Shown: positions 13,701 through 25,700 of the stretch, piece after piece
How positions within the stretch are numbered: the first letter of the stretch is position 1
Layout of the letters: every line of letters begins with the position of its first letter
From: Liolophura sinensis
Taxonomy: Eukaryota > Mollusca > Polyplacophora > Chitonida > Chitonidae
Assembly (NCBI RefSeq): GCF_032854445.1
Contig: NC_088295.1
Location: 94,545,805 to 94,609,804 of the forward strand
Length of the DNA: 64,000 bases
Reading direction: 5' to 3'
Program-made: the position numbers and the translations under genes
Notes under the pieces: model-generated
The model's input: only the letters and a program-made list of their open reading frames with translations
Told to the model about the DNA's origin: nothing
Databases searched by the model: none

Positions 13701-16700
13701 TCTCTGTGTGGCCTCTGTGGCCGATTGGCTTCCTAACAGACCTTTGTGTGAAATCTCTCTGTGGCATGCCTGGCTGAATGGCTTCCTAACAGACCTTTGT
13801 GTTAAATCTCTCTATAGCCTCTCTGGACGATTAGCTTCCTAACGGACCTTTGTGTTAAATCTCTCTATGGCCTCTGTGGCCGATTGGCTTCCTAACAGAC
13901 CTTTGTGTGAAATCTCTCTGTGGCATGCCTGGCTGAATGGCGTCCTAACAGACCTTTGTGTTAAATCTCTCTATGGCTTCTCTCGACGATTAGCTTCCTA
14001 ACAGACCTTTGTGTGACATCTCTCTGTGGTGTGCCTGGCCGAATGGCTTCCTAACAGACCTTTGTGTTAAATCTCTCTGTGGCGTGCCTGGCTGAATGGC
14101 TTCCTAACAGACTTTTTTTTATTAAATCCTGCTATGACGTCTTGATGTCACAGTTACTGTCACTGTGAATGGCATGAAAAGTAATGTTGTCAGTAGAATG
14201 GATGATCTGACAGAGTTTTCTGGATTGGAGTTTTTAACTTATTTCTAGCATGCCTGTACAAAGAGAGGTATTCTGAGGTAGTGGTTGGGGGGGGGGGGGG
14301 GGATGGGGAAGGGGAAGTGTCAGTGTTGGTGCCCGGTTAAGCTTTTTATTGCTTTAGCTCCTGTATAATGGGCTCTCATGTGTGGATTGAAGGTTAAGCT
14401 TTTTTTTAGCTCTCTAATCTAAGGTATGGTGTGTAAATGTACCTTGTCAGATGGAATATTGGGCTGTTAAACATGAATGGATGGTCAAGTGTTTTTGTTT
14501 AGCTGCTTATCCCAAGGTGTGGTGTGTAAATGTAGATACTTGGATGGAAGGTTAAGTTGTTTTAGCCCCTATGTTATGGGCACTCATACATGGATTGATG
14601 GTCAAGCTTTTTTTGTTTAGCTGCTTATCCCAATGTGTGGTGTGTAAATGTAGATACTTGGATGGAAGGTTAAGTTGTTTTAGCCCCTATGTTATGGGCA
14701 CTCATACATGGATTGATGGTCAAGCTTTTTTTTAAGCTGCTTAGCCCAAGGTGTGGTGTGTAAATGTAGATACTTGGATGGAAGGTTAAGTTGTTTTCGC
14801 CCCTATGTTATGGGCACTCATACATGGATTGAGGTTAAGCTTTTTATTATGGCAATAGAAATTGTGAGTCTTTTTTTGTATATTTTTGCTCCCTTCAGTG
14901 AATTTGGGGTGGAGGCTGAAGGAGGGGATGAGTCTGCTGGAATCACGCTGTCTGTCCTTCTGTAGACACAGTTTTGTCTGTGCATCTCCTCCCAAACTAC
15001 TGCGCTGATTTTGATGAAAAGCCATACTTACCCTCATTTACGACTTAATCGTTAATGTGCTTTTCCATGTGTTCAGATTTTGTTGATGCAGCTCTTCCCA
15101 TAGTACTGAACTGAACAGTGCAATGATGGATTTTCATGTACTCTCCTGCTACATGATTTAAACAGTTTCTCTGAAAGTGTATAACTTCTATATCATTTAA
15201 ACATCTACATGCTTAATAATAATGACAGTCTGATTATTATTTTAATTTTCATATTTACCTCCATTCAGGTACCTGACGTAATAATTCATATCATGCATAC
15301 AGCTAAATGGGCAAGCTGAAGACAGAGTTCATAAGCGTGATGTTGAACTTACAGTTCAGTATTTCACACGTATAATATCTGTCAATATCTGTAAATTTGT
15401 GAATTTCTGCAGTTAATCAGGCGAGCTACCAGTGTTCTCTGACTGCCTTGTTAATTACAATTTTTGACTGGATGTAGGATAAATATGTTTTGGCTTGTGT
15501 GGCTCTGTATGGAGTGGTCCCACAGGCTGACTGCCTCCCGGACTACCAGGACTCGTCCATGCAAATAAGCTATGTGTATACCATATCAGACTTAATACTG
15601 AGATACATTTGTGTTCTCCAAGGTCAGTGTAGAATTGGACATTTCAAGGTCAGTGTAGAATTGGACTCTCCAAGGTCAATGTAGAATTGGACTCTTTAAG
15701 GTCAGTGTAGACATGGATTCTCCATTGTCAGTGTAGACATGGACTCTCCAAGGTTGGTGTAGACATCAATTCTCCAAGGTCAGTATAGAATTGGACTCTC
15801 CAAGGTCAGTGTAGACATGAACTCTCCATTGTCAGTGTAAACATGGACTCTCCAAGGTTGGTGTAGACATCAATTCTCCAAGGCCAGTGTAGAATTGGAC
15901 TCTCCAAGGTCAGTGTAGATATGGACTCTCCAAGGTCAGTGTAGACATGGGTTCTCCATTGTCAGTGTAGATATGGACTCTCCAAGGTCAGTGTAGACAT
16001 CAATTCTCCAAGGTCAGTGTAGACATCAATTCTCCAAGGTCAGTGTAGACATGGACTCTCCAAGGTCAGTGTAGACATCAATTCTCCATTGTCAGTGTAG
16101 AATTGGACTCTGCAAGGTCATTATAGACATAGATTCTCGAAGTCAGTGTAGATATGGATTCTCCAAGGTCGGTGTTGATATGGATTCTTCAAGGTCAGTG
16201 TGGGAAGGTCTGCCATCAACCTGCAGATGGTCATGGGTTTCACCCGGGCTCTGCTCGGTTTCCTCCCACCATAATGCTGGCCGCCATCGTATAAGTGAAA
16301 TATTCTTGAATACGGCGTAAAACACCAATCAGATAAATAAATAAATCCAAGATCAGTGTTGATATGGATTCTCTAAGGATAGTTTAGATATGGGTTGTTC
16401 AGCAATAAGGAAGGGTTTCTATCATAAAAGTGAAATATTTTCATTCCATGGATGCAAGCGTGGCTTATCAAGGTTGTATTAAAACATGGATTCTCTGATG
16501 AGAGTGGATGTAAACATGGCTTATCAAGGTTGTATTAAAACATGGATTCTCTGATGAGAGTGGATGTAAACATGGCTTATCAAGGTTGTATTAAAACATG
16601 GATTTTCTGATGAGAGTGGATGTAAACATGGCTTATCAAGGTTGTATTAAAACATGGATTCTCTGATGAGGGTGGATGTAAACATGGCATATCAAGGTTG

Positions 16701-19700
16701 TATTAAAACATGGATTCTCTAATGAGGGTGGGGATTGGGGGCTTATCAAGGTTGTATTAAAACATGGATTCTCTGATGAGAGTGGATGTAAACATGGCTT
16801 ATCAAGGTTGTATTAAAACATGGATTCTCTGATGAGGGTGGGGAATATGGGCTTATCAAGGTTGTATTGAAACATGGATTCTCTGATGAGGGTGGGGAAT
16901 GTGGGCTTATCAAGGTTGTATTAAAACATGGATTCTCTGATGAGGGTGGATGTAAACATGGCTTATCAAGGTTGTATTGAAACATGGATTCTCTGATGAG
17001 GGTGGATGTAAACATGGCTTATCAAGGTTGTATTAAAACATGGATTCTCTGATGAGGGTGGGGATTGGGGGCGTATCAAGGTTGTATTAAAACATGGATT
17101 CTCTGACGAGTGTGGATGTAAACATGGCTTATCAAGGTTGTATTAAAACATGGATTTTCCTTTGAGGGTGGGGATTGGGGGCTTATCGAGGGTGAATTAA
17201 AATATGGATTCTCTGAGTGTGGGGAATATGGGGTTATCCAGGGTGAATTAAAACATGCGTTTGTCTAAGGGAATGGATCTTATTCAGGATGAATTGAAAC
17301 ATGGGCTCTCTAATGGAAGTGAGGAGTTTGGCTTATCTACTACGAGTAGGGGGAAACTTTTTCCATGAGGAATCAAAGTTCTTGTAGAAATTCAGACCAC
17401 AAGCACATAAAGGGGATTGTAAGGAAGCCAATAGTGAAGGGAAATCAAAGGAAATGGTAAGTTTCCATAAACATTTTCTGGTTGCAGATTGTGAGGGAAA
17501 TGAGGGAAGCACTGGAGTATTGTGTATTGACTTGTTACCATTAAGGAAATGAAAGCGGTGAGATGATGTCAGCTGTTTGACCCTAGCCAGACAAGCAGGA
17601 AATGCAGCAGTGGACGGCCTGTACTTACAGGCTGATGTTCGTAGCTGGCATATTTCCTGTGTGACAGCCTGTAGAGTATTAACATAGTTTGATGTAAGAT
17701 CATGTCCCAGACGACATGTGGTGCTGCTTAGCTCTAGTCCCCAGATTCTGCAGCGAGAGATGAAGAGAAAATTGACCTAAGTAGACCTGGACCAGACTTT
17801 AGCATGCACCTATACCTGTTAATACCACGTTGTCCCCTAGTCTGTGGGCACATGGGAGAGACGTTGTGTGGGGCTAGGTCTACAATGAGTTCTTGGGCAT
17901 GCAGTGCCCATCCTCCCAACCCAACACCCTCTCTCTCCCCCCCCCCCCCCATCCCAAAAACACCTCCCCTCCCCCATCTCAACACCCCGCCTCCCAACAC
18001 CCCCCAGCACCCCTCCTCCCTGCACCCCCTCCCTGCACCCCCTCCCTGCACCCCTCCTCTCAACACCCCCAGCACCCTTCCTCCCCATATCCCAAAACCC
18101 CCAGAAACTTCCACCCCGCATCCCAACACTCCCCCTCCCCGCATCCCAACTCCCTATCCCAGCACCCCCTCCTCCCTGCATCCCCCCCCATCCCAGCACC
18201 CTACCCTCCTCACTTGTATCAGCAGACTACAACCAAGTACACATATACATATAGGTTTGAGCGCTCTTTATGTAATATCCATAAGCTCTGCACACCAAAT
18301 GCTCCAAACTTCCTAAACATTCTGAGGACAGTGGTGTGAAAATAGGATGACATTGGATCAGCTTTGATTTATTCCCAGCCATGTATCCATAACAGTTTCT
18401 TCTGTTTTAAACTTTTAGAGAACTTTCAGTTCCCTTATTTTCTTTCATAAAACAGGTGATACTATTCAGAAAGTTATAGAAATTTTTGTCTTGCTGGTAT
18501 TATTTGATCTTGCTTCTTCTTTGATTTATTGTGCTGTAGAAAAAAGCCTAATACTGATTAAAATGAACACAGTGAGGAGCTGAACAGTTACCAGGAAGAA
18601 AACTGATCATGCTTAATTCATAGCGATGCATTTTAAAAGCCCTGTGGAAATACAAAGTTTATATGTTATACATATACACATAGAAAGCAATTTGGCATGT
18701 GTCTGTTGCTGAGTTATGGGAGTTCTCCAACTTACCTGTCCAGATGCATCTTGGAGTTGAGACTGACTTGAATATTCTGACAAAAAACGGAGTGTCCTTG
18801 TAAAGCTGAGCTTGGGACACTGTTCTACTTGTTTACTTGGGGGAGAATCTGACACCATAATGACTCTGTTAGTGTTAAAATTCAACTTTTAAAATCAGAC
18901 AACTGTGAATTATGTGCTTTTTTATGAGTAAAGAAGGCTAGATGTCTAGTTGGGTGTTTTATTACGTAAAGCTACTCAAGCCCCTGCCAAAGCCCTGATT
19001 AATCATAAAAAATAGGCTCTTATAATGTAAACAGCATTAATTATAACTGACATGTGTATGGTGAAGGTTGCTGGAGCGTACTGGGAAACCAGCAGCAGTA
19101 GGTCTATAGCAGGTTGCTGGAGCATACTGGGAAACCAGTTGCAATAGGCCTATAGCAGGTTGCTGGAGTGACTGGGAAACCAGCTGCAGTAGGTCTATAG
19201 CAGGTTGCTGGAGCGTACTGAGAAAAGAGCTGCAGTAGGTCTATAGCAGGTTGCTGGAGCGTTCTGGGAAACCAGCTGCAGTAGGTCTGTAGCAGGTTGC
19301 TGGAGCGTACTGGGAAACCAGCTGCAGTAGGTCTATAGCAGGTTGCTGGAGCGTACTGGGAAACCAGCTGCAGTGGGCCTATAGCAGGTTGCTGGAGTGT
19401 ACTGGGAAACCAGCTGCAGTAGGTCAATAGCAGGTTGTAGGAGCGTACCGGGAAACCAGCTGCAGTAGGCCTATAACAAGTTGCTGGAGTTTACTGGGAA
19501 ACCAGCTGTAGTAGGTCTATAGCTGGTTGCTGGAGCATACTGGGAAAACAGCTGCAGTAGGCCTATAGCTGGTTGCTGGAGCGTACTTGGAAACCACCTG
19601 CAGTAGGCCTATAGCTGGTTGCTGGAGCATACTGGGAAAACAGCTGCAGTAGGCCTATAACAGGTTGCTGGAGTTTACTGGGAAACCACCTGCAGTAGGC

Positions 19701-22700
19701 CTATAGCTGGTTGCTGGAGCATACTGGGAAAACAGCTGCAGTAGGTCTATAGCAGGTTGCTGTGATGTCATCAAGGGTCAGTCCAAACCATAATCAGCTG
19801 CTGTAACACAACCTAACAGGATGTGTTCTTCTACTCACAAGCTCTGTAGTGTCAAACCTCAGCTAAAGAAAAAACAAGCTCAAATTAAATTTGCTTCTAA
19901 GTTTCCAATTTCGTTTACATCATGTTCCAGTGGAAGCTGGATCCACTCTGGTGGCTAGGGTTGTTTGCTGGTTAGGATTTAGACATGTTAGAAGTCAAGG
20001 CGAAGCCATATTAAAGCGTTAAAGTAGTTAGAGAAATCAACAGTCTGGCAAAGTATTTCAGGATCCTCAGAGCTTTGGTTAATATAAGGAATAGACGTCC
20101 ATCTGGACTATTTACCCGGAACTACACAGTTTAGGATTTGATGTTGGTAGATACGGGGTTGTTTATATAGTGTGGTCACTTTTGGATTTATTATTTTGGG
20201 GCACGTAGCTGTTTGCTGTTTCACCCCTCAAGTTGTGCCTGAAAACCAAGACGGAGGGTGAATTGGATGTGTTGAGAAACAGTACCTTGAAGATCATGTG
20301 TTTGGTGGTTGTGCTAATTTTGGAGCCTGGTTATCATACTTGCTGATTTTGGTAGGTGTTAACATTGTATTCTTAGTTTATGCTGATTTGGGTAGGTATT
20401 TACATTGTATTCTTAATTTATGCTGATTTGGGTAGGTGTTTGCTTTGCATTCTTAGTTTATTCTGATTTTGGAAGGAGTTTGCTTTGTATTTTTAGTTTA
20501 AGTTGATTTTGGAAGGAGTTTGCTTTGCATTCTTAGTTTATTCTGATTTGGAAGGAGTTTGCTTTGCATTCTTAGTTTATTCTGATTTTGGAAGGAGTTT
20601 GCTTTGTATTTTTAGTTTAAGCTGATTTTGGAAGGTGTTTGCTTTGTATTTTTAGTTTAAGCTGATTTTGGAAGGTGTTTGCTTTGTATTTTTAGTATAT
20701 GCTGATTTGTGTACGTGTTTGTTGGTATTCTTAGTTTATTGAGAGATAAGTGTATGTTGATGTATGCTATGGTGGTTTTCCTAACACTTATGTTGATGTT
20801 GTATTTTCAGCATGGCATCCTGCCCATATATGACAGTACAGACAGCCTGGATTCTCGACACAGCTTTACCACCATGAGGCTGCGCCACAGATCCAGGTAT
20901 ACTATTTTTACCTCCCTTTATCTGGCAGAGATGAACGTGATTAACTCATATTTAACCGAGGCACTCACTAAGGATGTCAGAAAACTTACTTGCCATATTT
21001 GTCTGACACTTTTACAAACCATTTCTTACCACGGCTGATTTCCCAAGTTGAGCCTGAGAGAGATATACAGAGCTGATAGTACTCCACACATCCTGTTAGT
21101 CTGAGGGTAATCGAGGTTTACATAAGACAGGTGAGGCATCTCTAGGGGTGGGGAAGGTAGGATTGTGGATTTTCGTACATCTGAGAGCAGTGCTTCTATC
21201 ACATGCGCTGTCATTTGTGCCTATCAGAATAAACCTGCCTGCTACATCTGTCTAACTTACCTGTTCTAAGGAGTACTCTGTTATTATTCAGAGCCATATT
21301 GTACATGTTGGTACATACACTGTACACTAACATGAAACCCCAAGCATTCATACAAGATTCATGTCGAAGTAAAACCCCTGATCCATGTCAACTTAAAACC
21401 CCATGATCCATGTTGACTTAAAACCCTAAACATTCATACAAGATTCATGTTGACGTAAAACCCCATGATCCATTTTGACTTAAAACCCCAAACATTCATA
21501 CAAGATTCATGTCGAAGTAAAACCCCTGATCCATGTCAACTTAAAACCCCATGATCCATGTTGACTTAAAACCCCAAACATTCATACAAGATCCATGTCA
21601 ACTTAAAACCCCATGATCCATGTTGACTTAAAACCCCAAACATTCATACAAGATTCATGTCGACTTAAAACCCCATGATCCATGTTGACTTAAAACCCCA
21701 AACATTCATACAAGATTCATGTCGAAGTAAAACCCCATGATCCATGTTGACTTAAAACCCCATGATCCATGTTGACTTAAAACCCCAAACATTCATACAA
21801 GATTCATGTCGAAGTAAAACCCCATGATCCATGTTGACTTAAACCCCAAGCATACATGTACATAAATGATCCATGTTGATGATAAAAACTCCATTGCTAA
21901 GGTGGAATTCTACAAATACTGAAATAAAACAAGTTTCTATCCAGTGTGTATAACAGCGAGGTTTGGTCTCACACCAGATGTGCATGGAGTGCTAACACCA
22001 CACCCAGGCTATAGTTACGGGCTGTTAAAATCATGGATGTGTGACTTCAGGCCCACCATATTATGATGTCATATACCTTCATTGGTTTCTAATTATCTAT
22101 ATATCCCTGCCTCATCTACTCTTGGGACACTTGGGTGTAATAGTGATCAGCATTAATATTATTGGTATTTCATGTAGTGTTACATTGTATGCTAAAGATC
22201 ACTTGTCTTCTACCAGAGTCAGCAATTTCTGTACATGTATGTCACACGTGGGAATGCTCCACAGTTATTTGCCAGTGACTGGTGGTTTACTCCAGCCGTA
22301 CCAGGGGTGCAGTACTCTTCTTAAACTCAGGTCAAATAAATACATAAATGTACTTTGCTCTGTGATGAGTCTTAACTTAATGACATTAACATTGTGTAAT
22401 GAAGTTAAACTCCTTTAATAAACATTACCTCTTTGACACTGTGGAATGTAATACATTAAGTAGGTCTGTGAAAGGCCATTCTGTTTGTTTACTTGGCTCC
22501 CAGATCATGTTTCAGTATCAGAAGATTTGAGTTTAGTCACATGTGTTTTGTAAGGCTGGATTATATCATCAGCACCTTGTGTGGCCTCATGGTAGTGGCA
22601 GGAATTTCACCCCTTACTCTATTTGTTGTAGCCTGTTTGATGGAACCACTCGATTTCCCAAGCTCGCAGAGTGCGCTCACTTTCATTATGACTATGTGGA

Positions 22701-25700
22701 GCTGCCTTCAGTTAAGGTAGGTATTTTCCTCATGGGTACCATCTGGTTGGACAGGAGGTTCCCCTAGCCTACTCTGCTCTGGTATCAAAGTCTAGGCCTG
22801 TTCTAACTACTTACCCCGCCTGGCTGTCTGCACCAGGAAATCCGCCCTCCATTTATAGCGCATAATTGACATGCTTAAAAGCTGTGGTTATTAGGGGAAT
22901 AATTTGTCCTTGTTTAGTTGCTGTGGGTAAGCAGTGGAAATATCCCCCCTCTCTGCTGTAAATCAGGTTTTCCTTTTCCTTTTTGTTTCATTATAATACC
23001 AACTCAAAAGGTAGAAAGTGCCCACTTATGAGTCAGTAACACACACCAAAGAAATCTGAAATGATAATAAGCGATGGTTAGACAGTCTATAGACTATTGT
23101 TTTAAATTAAAAAAAAAAATAAAACTATGACCAATGAAATCTATTTCTCCAACTACTTTTGTTTACAATATTTAGAACTTTTTGACCATAAATCAAATAA
23201 TGTCTTGATGGATCATATTGATAACATTTGATGACAGTTATGTGACGTTTTTTTTTGTGACTTTTATGTGCTCTGTAAAGCTTGCTTTGAAGTGTTCTAA
23301 GGTGTTATGTACATTTTCTTGAGGTCTCCCACTCAGAGGAGAAAAACCATTGACACCTAAAATGACTTATAAAGCCTTCCATAGAATGCAAATGTTTGAC
23401 TGTGTTTAATTCATTAGAAAATTTCCAATATAAGTGACGTCAGCTTCAGACATGGTTTTGCAGAGTCAGCAGCCTTTCCTTTTGTTTATTTTTGTCCATC
23501 ACCACAAAGGGAGTGAGGGGGCATGGAACATCTGTCTGTGTGTGCCTCTGTCTGTCTGTGTGTGCCTCTGTCTGTCTGTATGGACCTCTGTCTGTCTGTG
23601 CCTCTGTCTGTCTGCTTGTGCCTCTGTCTGTCTTTCTGTCCCTCTGTCTGTCTCTGTCCCTCTGTCTGTCTCTCTGTCTGTCTATGTGCCTCTGTATGTC
23701 TCTGTCTGTCTATATGCCTCTGTCTGTCTCTCTCTCTGTCTGTCTCTCTGTCCCTCCCATCTGATTTTAGGAACAATGTTTTTAGAGCAGTTTTTAGCTA
23801 ATCATGCTCCTATTATGCAGTGGCTAGTGATAAGTGAGAAGCTGTACAAGCTGGTTTTCATCATGCAACATAATCCAGTATGGCTTGGATTTTATGGCTT
23901 TCCTATCATTTTGTATTCTGCATGTGTGTTGATGTCTTTTCTTTCATTTCTAAATATCTTTTCCCTTAGTTTTGCATTGCCTTGATGATTTGGTTTTTCC
24001 AAAGGTGTGTATTGGAGGAGAGCTGGATGAGAATTACCGCCACAACGAGGAGGAGGGAGCGAAGGGGCCTGCGGACCAGTACTTTACGTTACGTGTGGCG
24101 TCAGGACACCGCATCTGGAACATACGCCGCACCTATGACAACTTCCGTCAGCTCGACAGACAGCTCCACAAGTGTATCTACGATCGCAAGTTTTCACATT
24201 TGCCAGAGCTGCAACGGGAATGGGGCCAGACCCAGAACAACAGGGAGGTATGTCCACTCTGTTAGTCTCTGTTATTTACCCTGCCATTGTTAGGGAATTC
24301 GGGCCAGAAATGAATCTTGTACCTCAGGCATGGAGGTGTGCCTTTGTGTGGTAGGGTATAGAGAAGTGGAGTAGGGGATGGAAGATGAGTCTGAGGACAT
24401 TTGTGGGCACAGTTACTATAGTAGGGTGTAGGGACTTTGATGGCTTGGGTGCTACTGTTGTAAGGTCAAGGCCCTGTTATAAAGCCAGGTTGTAGTGTCT
24501 ACTGCCACATGTCTCTGTCTGAGCCAGTCTTGTGTTCCCCCAGGATACCAGTCTTCAGTCCCTACTATCATGTCTCAGCTAAACCCACATATACTAGCTC
24601 TTGATCCCTACCAACATTCTTCAATAACTAAGGCCTCTGGTAACTCCAGTATATCCGGGTCCTTCCACCCTAACAGACTCACTGCCCTCAACTCCCCTCC
24701 CCTCCCCTCCCCTCCCAAGTCATTGCTTACTCAACTGATGTAGAATTCAATTTTCTCTCTCTGTAACAGTTTCCTAGAGCCTCAGATACATCTGTTATCT
24801 TCTCCATCTGTACACCCTGACATATTTATACAGGGGCTGGATATCAGCTTTCTGCCTCCAGGAAACTGCCTTTTATATGCCAGCCCAGCCTGTGTGAGGA
24901 CTCCTTAATGCTGTGAGTAGTGAGCAACCCCTACCTCACAGACCCACACAGCTGACCCCTTCTCCCACCTCCCAGCCCTGTCAAATTAGCACCACTGCTA
25001 CATGTATAGACACATACATGTATACTGCATGTGTGGGTCAGGACAACACATATCCAAGAATAGGTCTGTAGGTATAGTTCAGAACTCTTCATCACATTGC
25101 ATTTTGCTGTGGCAAAGATAAACTGATGGTGACCACATTTCCCCTTGGGGTGTGGACACAAGCTGCACAGCGCTGGCTGTGCAGGGCCCATCAAAGCCGG
25201 ATCACATGCTGAGTTCACAGTCCAGTGCTGGCTACTCCATGTACATGTATGTCTTGTAAATTCCAGTTGTAGTACCCCAAATGTACAGTCAGGACCCCAG
25301 GGTTTGGCCTCTTGCTCCCATCCCCAACCTGGGGCCTCACTGGGTGCTGAACCAGTCTCAGATCAGGGGTTCAGGGCATCAGGGATTGGTACACCCAAAC
25401 CAATGACTGCATGTGTTGTTGTTCTGAACACGGCATTCTTCTGCAGATTGTTCCAGCAGATCCATTCCTAGTATTTGGGAAAGTTCTTACAGATACTGAG
25501 CTAACACTTGGAGCACTTCGTCCAAGAAGTCATTTCCACCAGAGTAGGTCCTTCTTATCTTTGGAAGATACAGTGTTTCTGAAGTAACCTTAACCTGCAT
25601 GGTTTGGTGGGGGGGGGGGGGGGGGGAGAGGGGGCAAGGGATGTTAGCCCCTGGGACATACAGTGGATTACACACTCTACTCCAAAGCTCAGCAGCTCTC

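Noticed and set aside
15490-15684. Possible extra ARHGAP32 exon ending at CTCCAAG/GTCAGT
   Set aside because: The open frame ends in phase 1, while exons 2 and 3 need phase 0 on both sides, and it runs into the array. The donor resemblance is explained by the repeat.
17804-18339. Proline-rich and glycine-rich ORFs on both strands
   Set aside because: Produced by the C-rich low-complexity tract; all frames are open at once.
22041-22418. 125-codon ORF in intron 3
   Set aside because: Overlaps a SINE remnant, is flanked by no splice signals in phase and has no recognisable domain.
22717-22767. Continuation of the exon 4 frame
   Set aside because: Reads past a good GTAGGT donor. Phase 0 joining to exon 5 restores the conserved PX sequence.
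23434-23985. Cys/Leu/Val-rich ORF of 183 codons next to exon 5
   Set aside because: CTGT microsatellite translation. The true exon 5 starts at 24005, after the acceptor.
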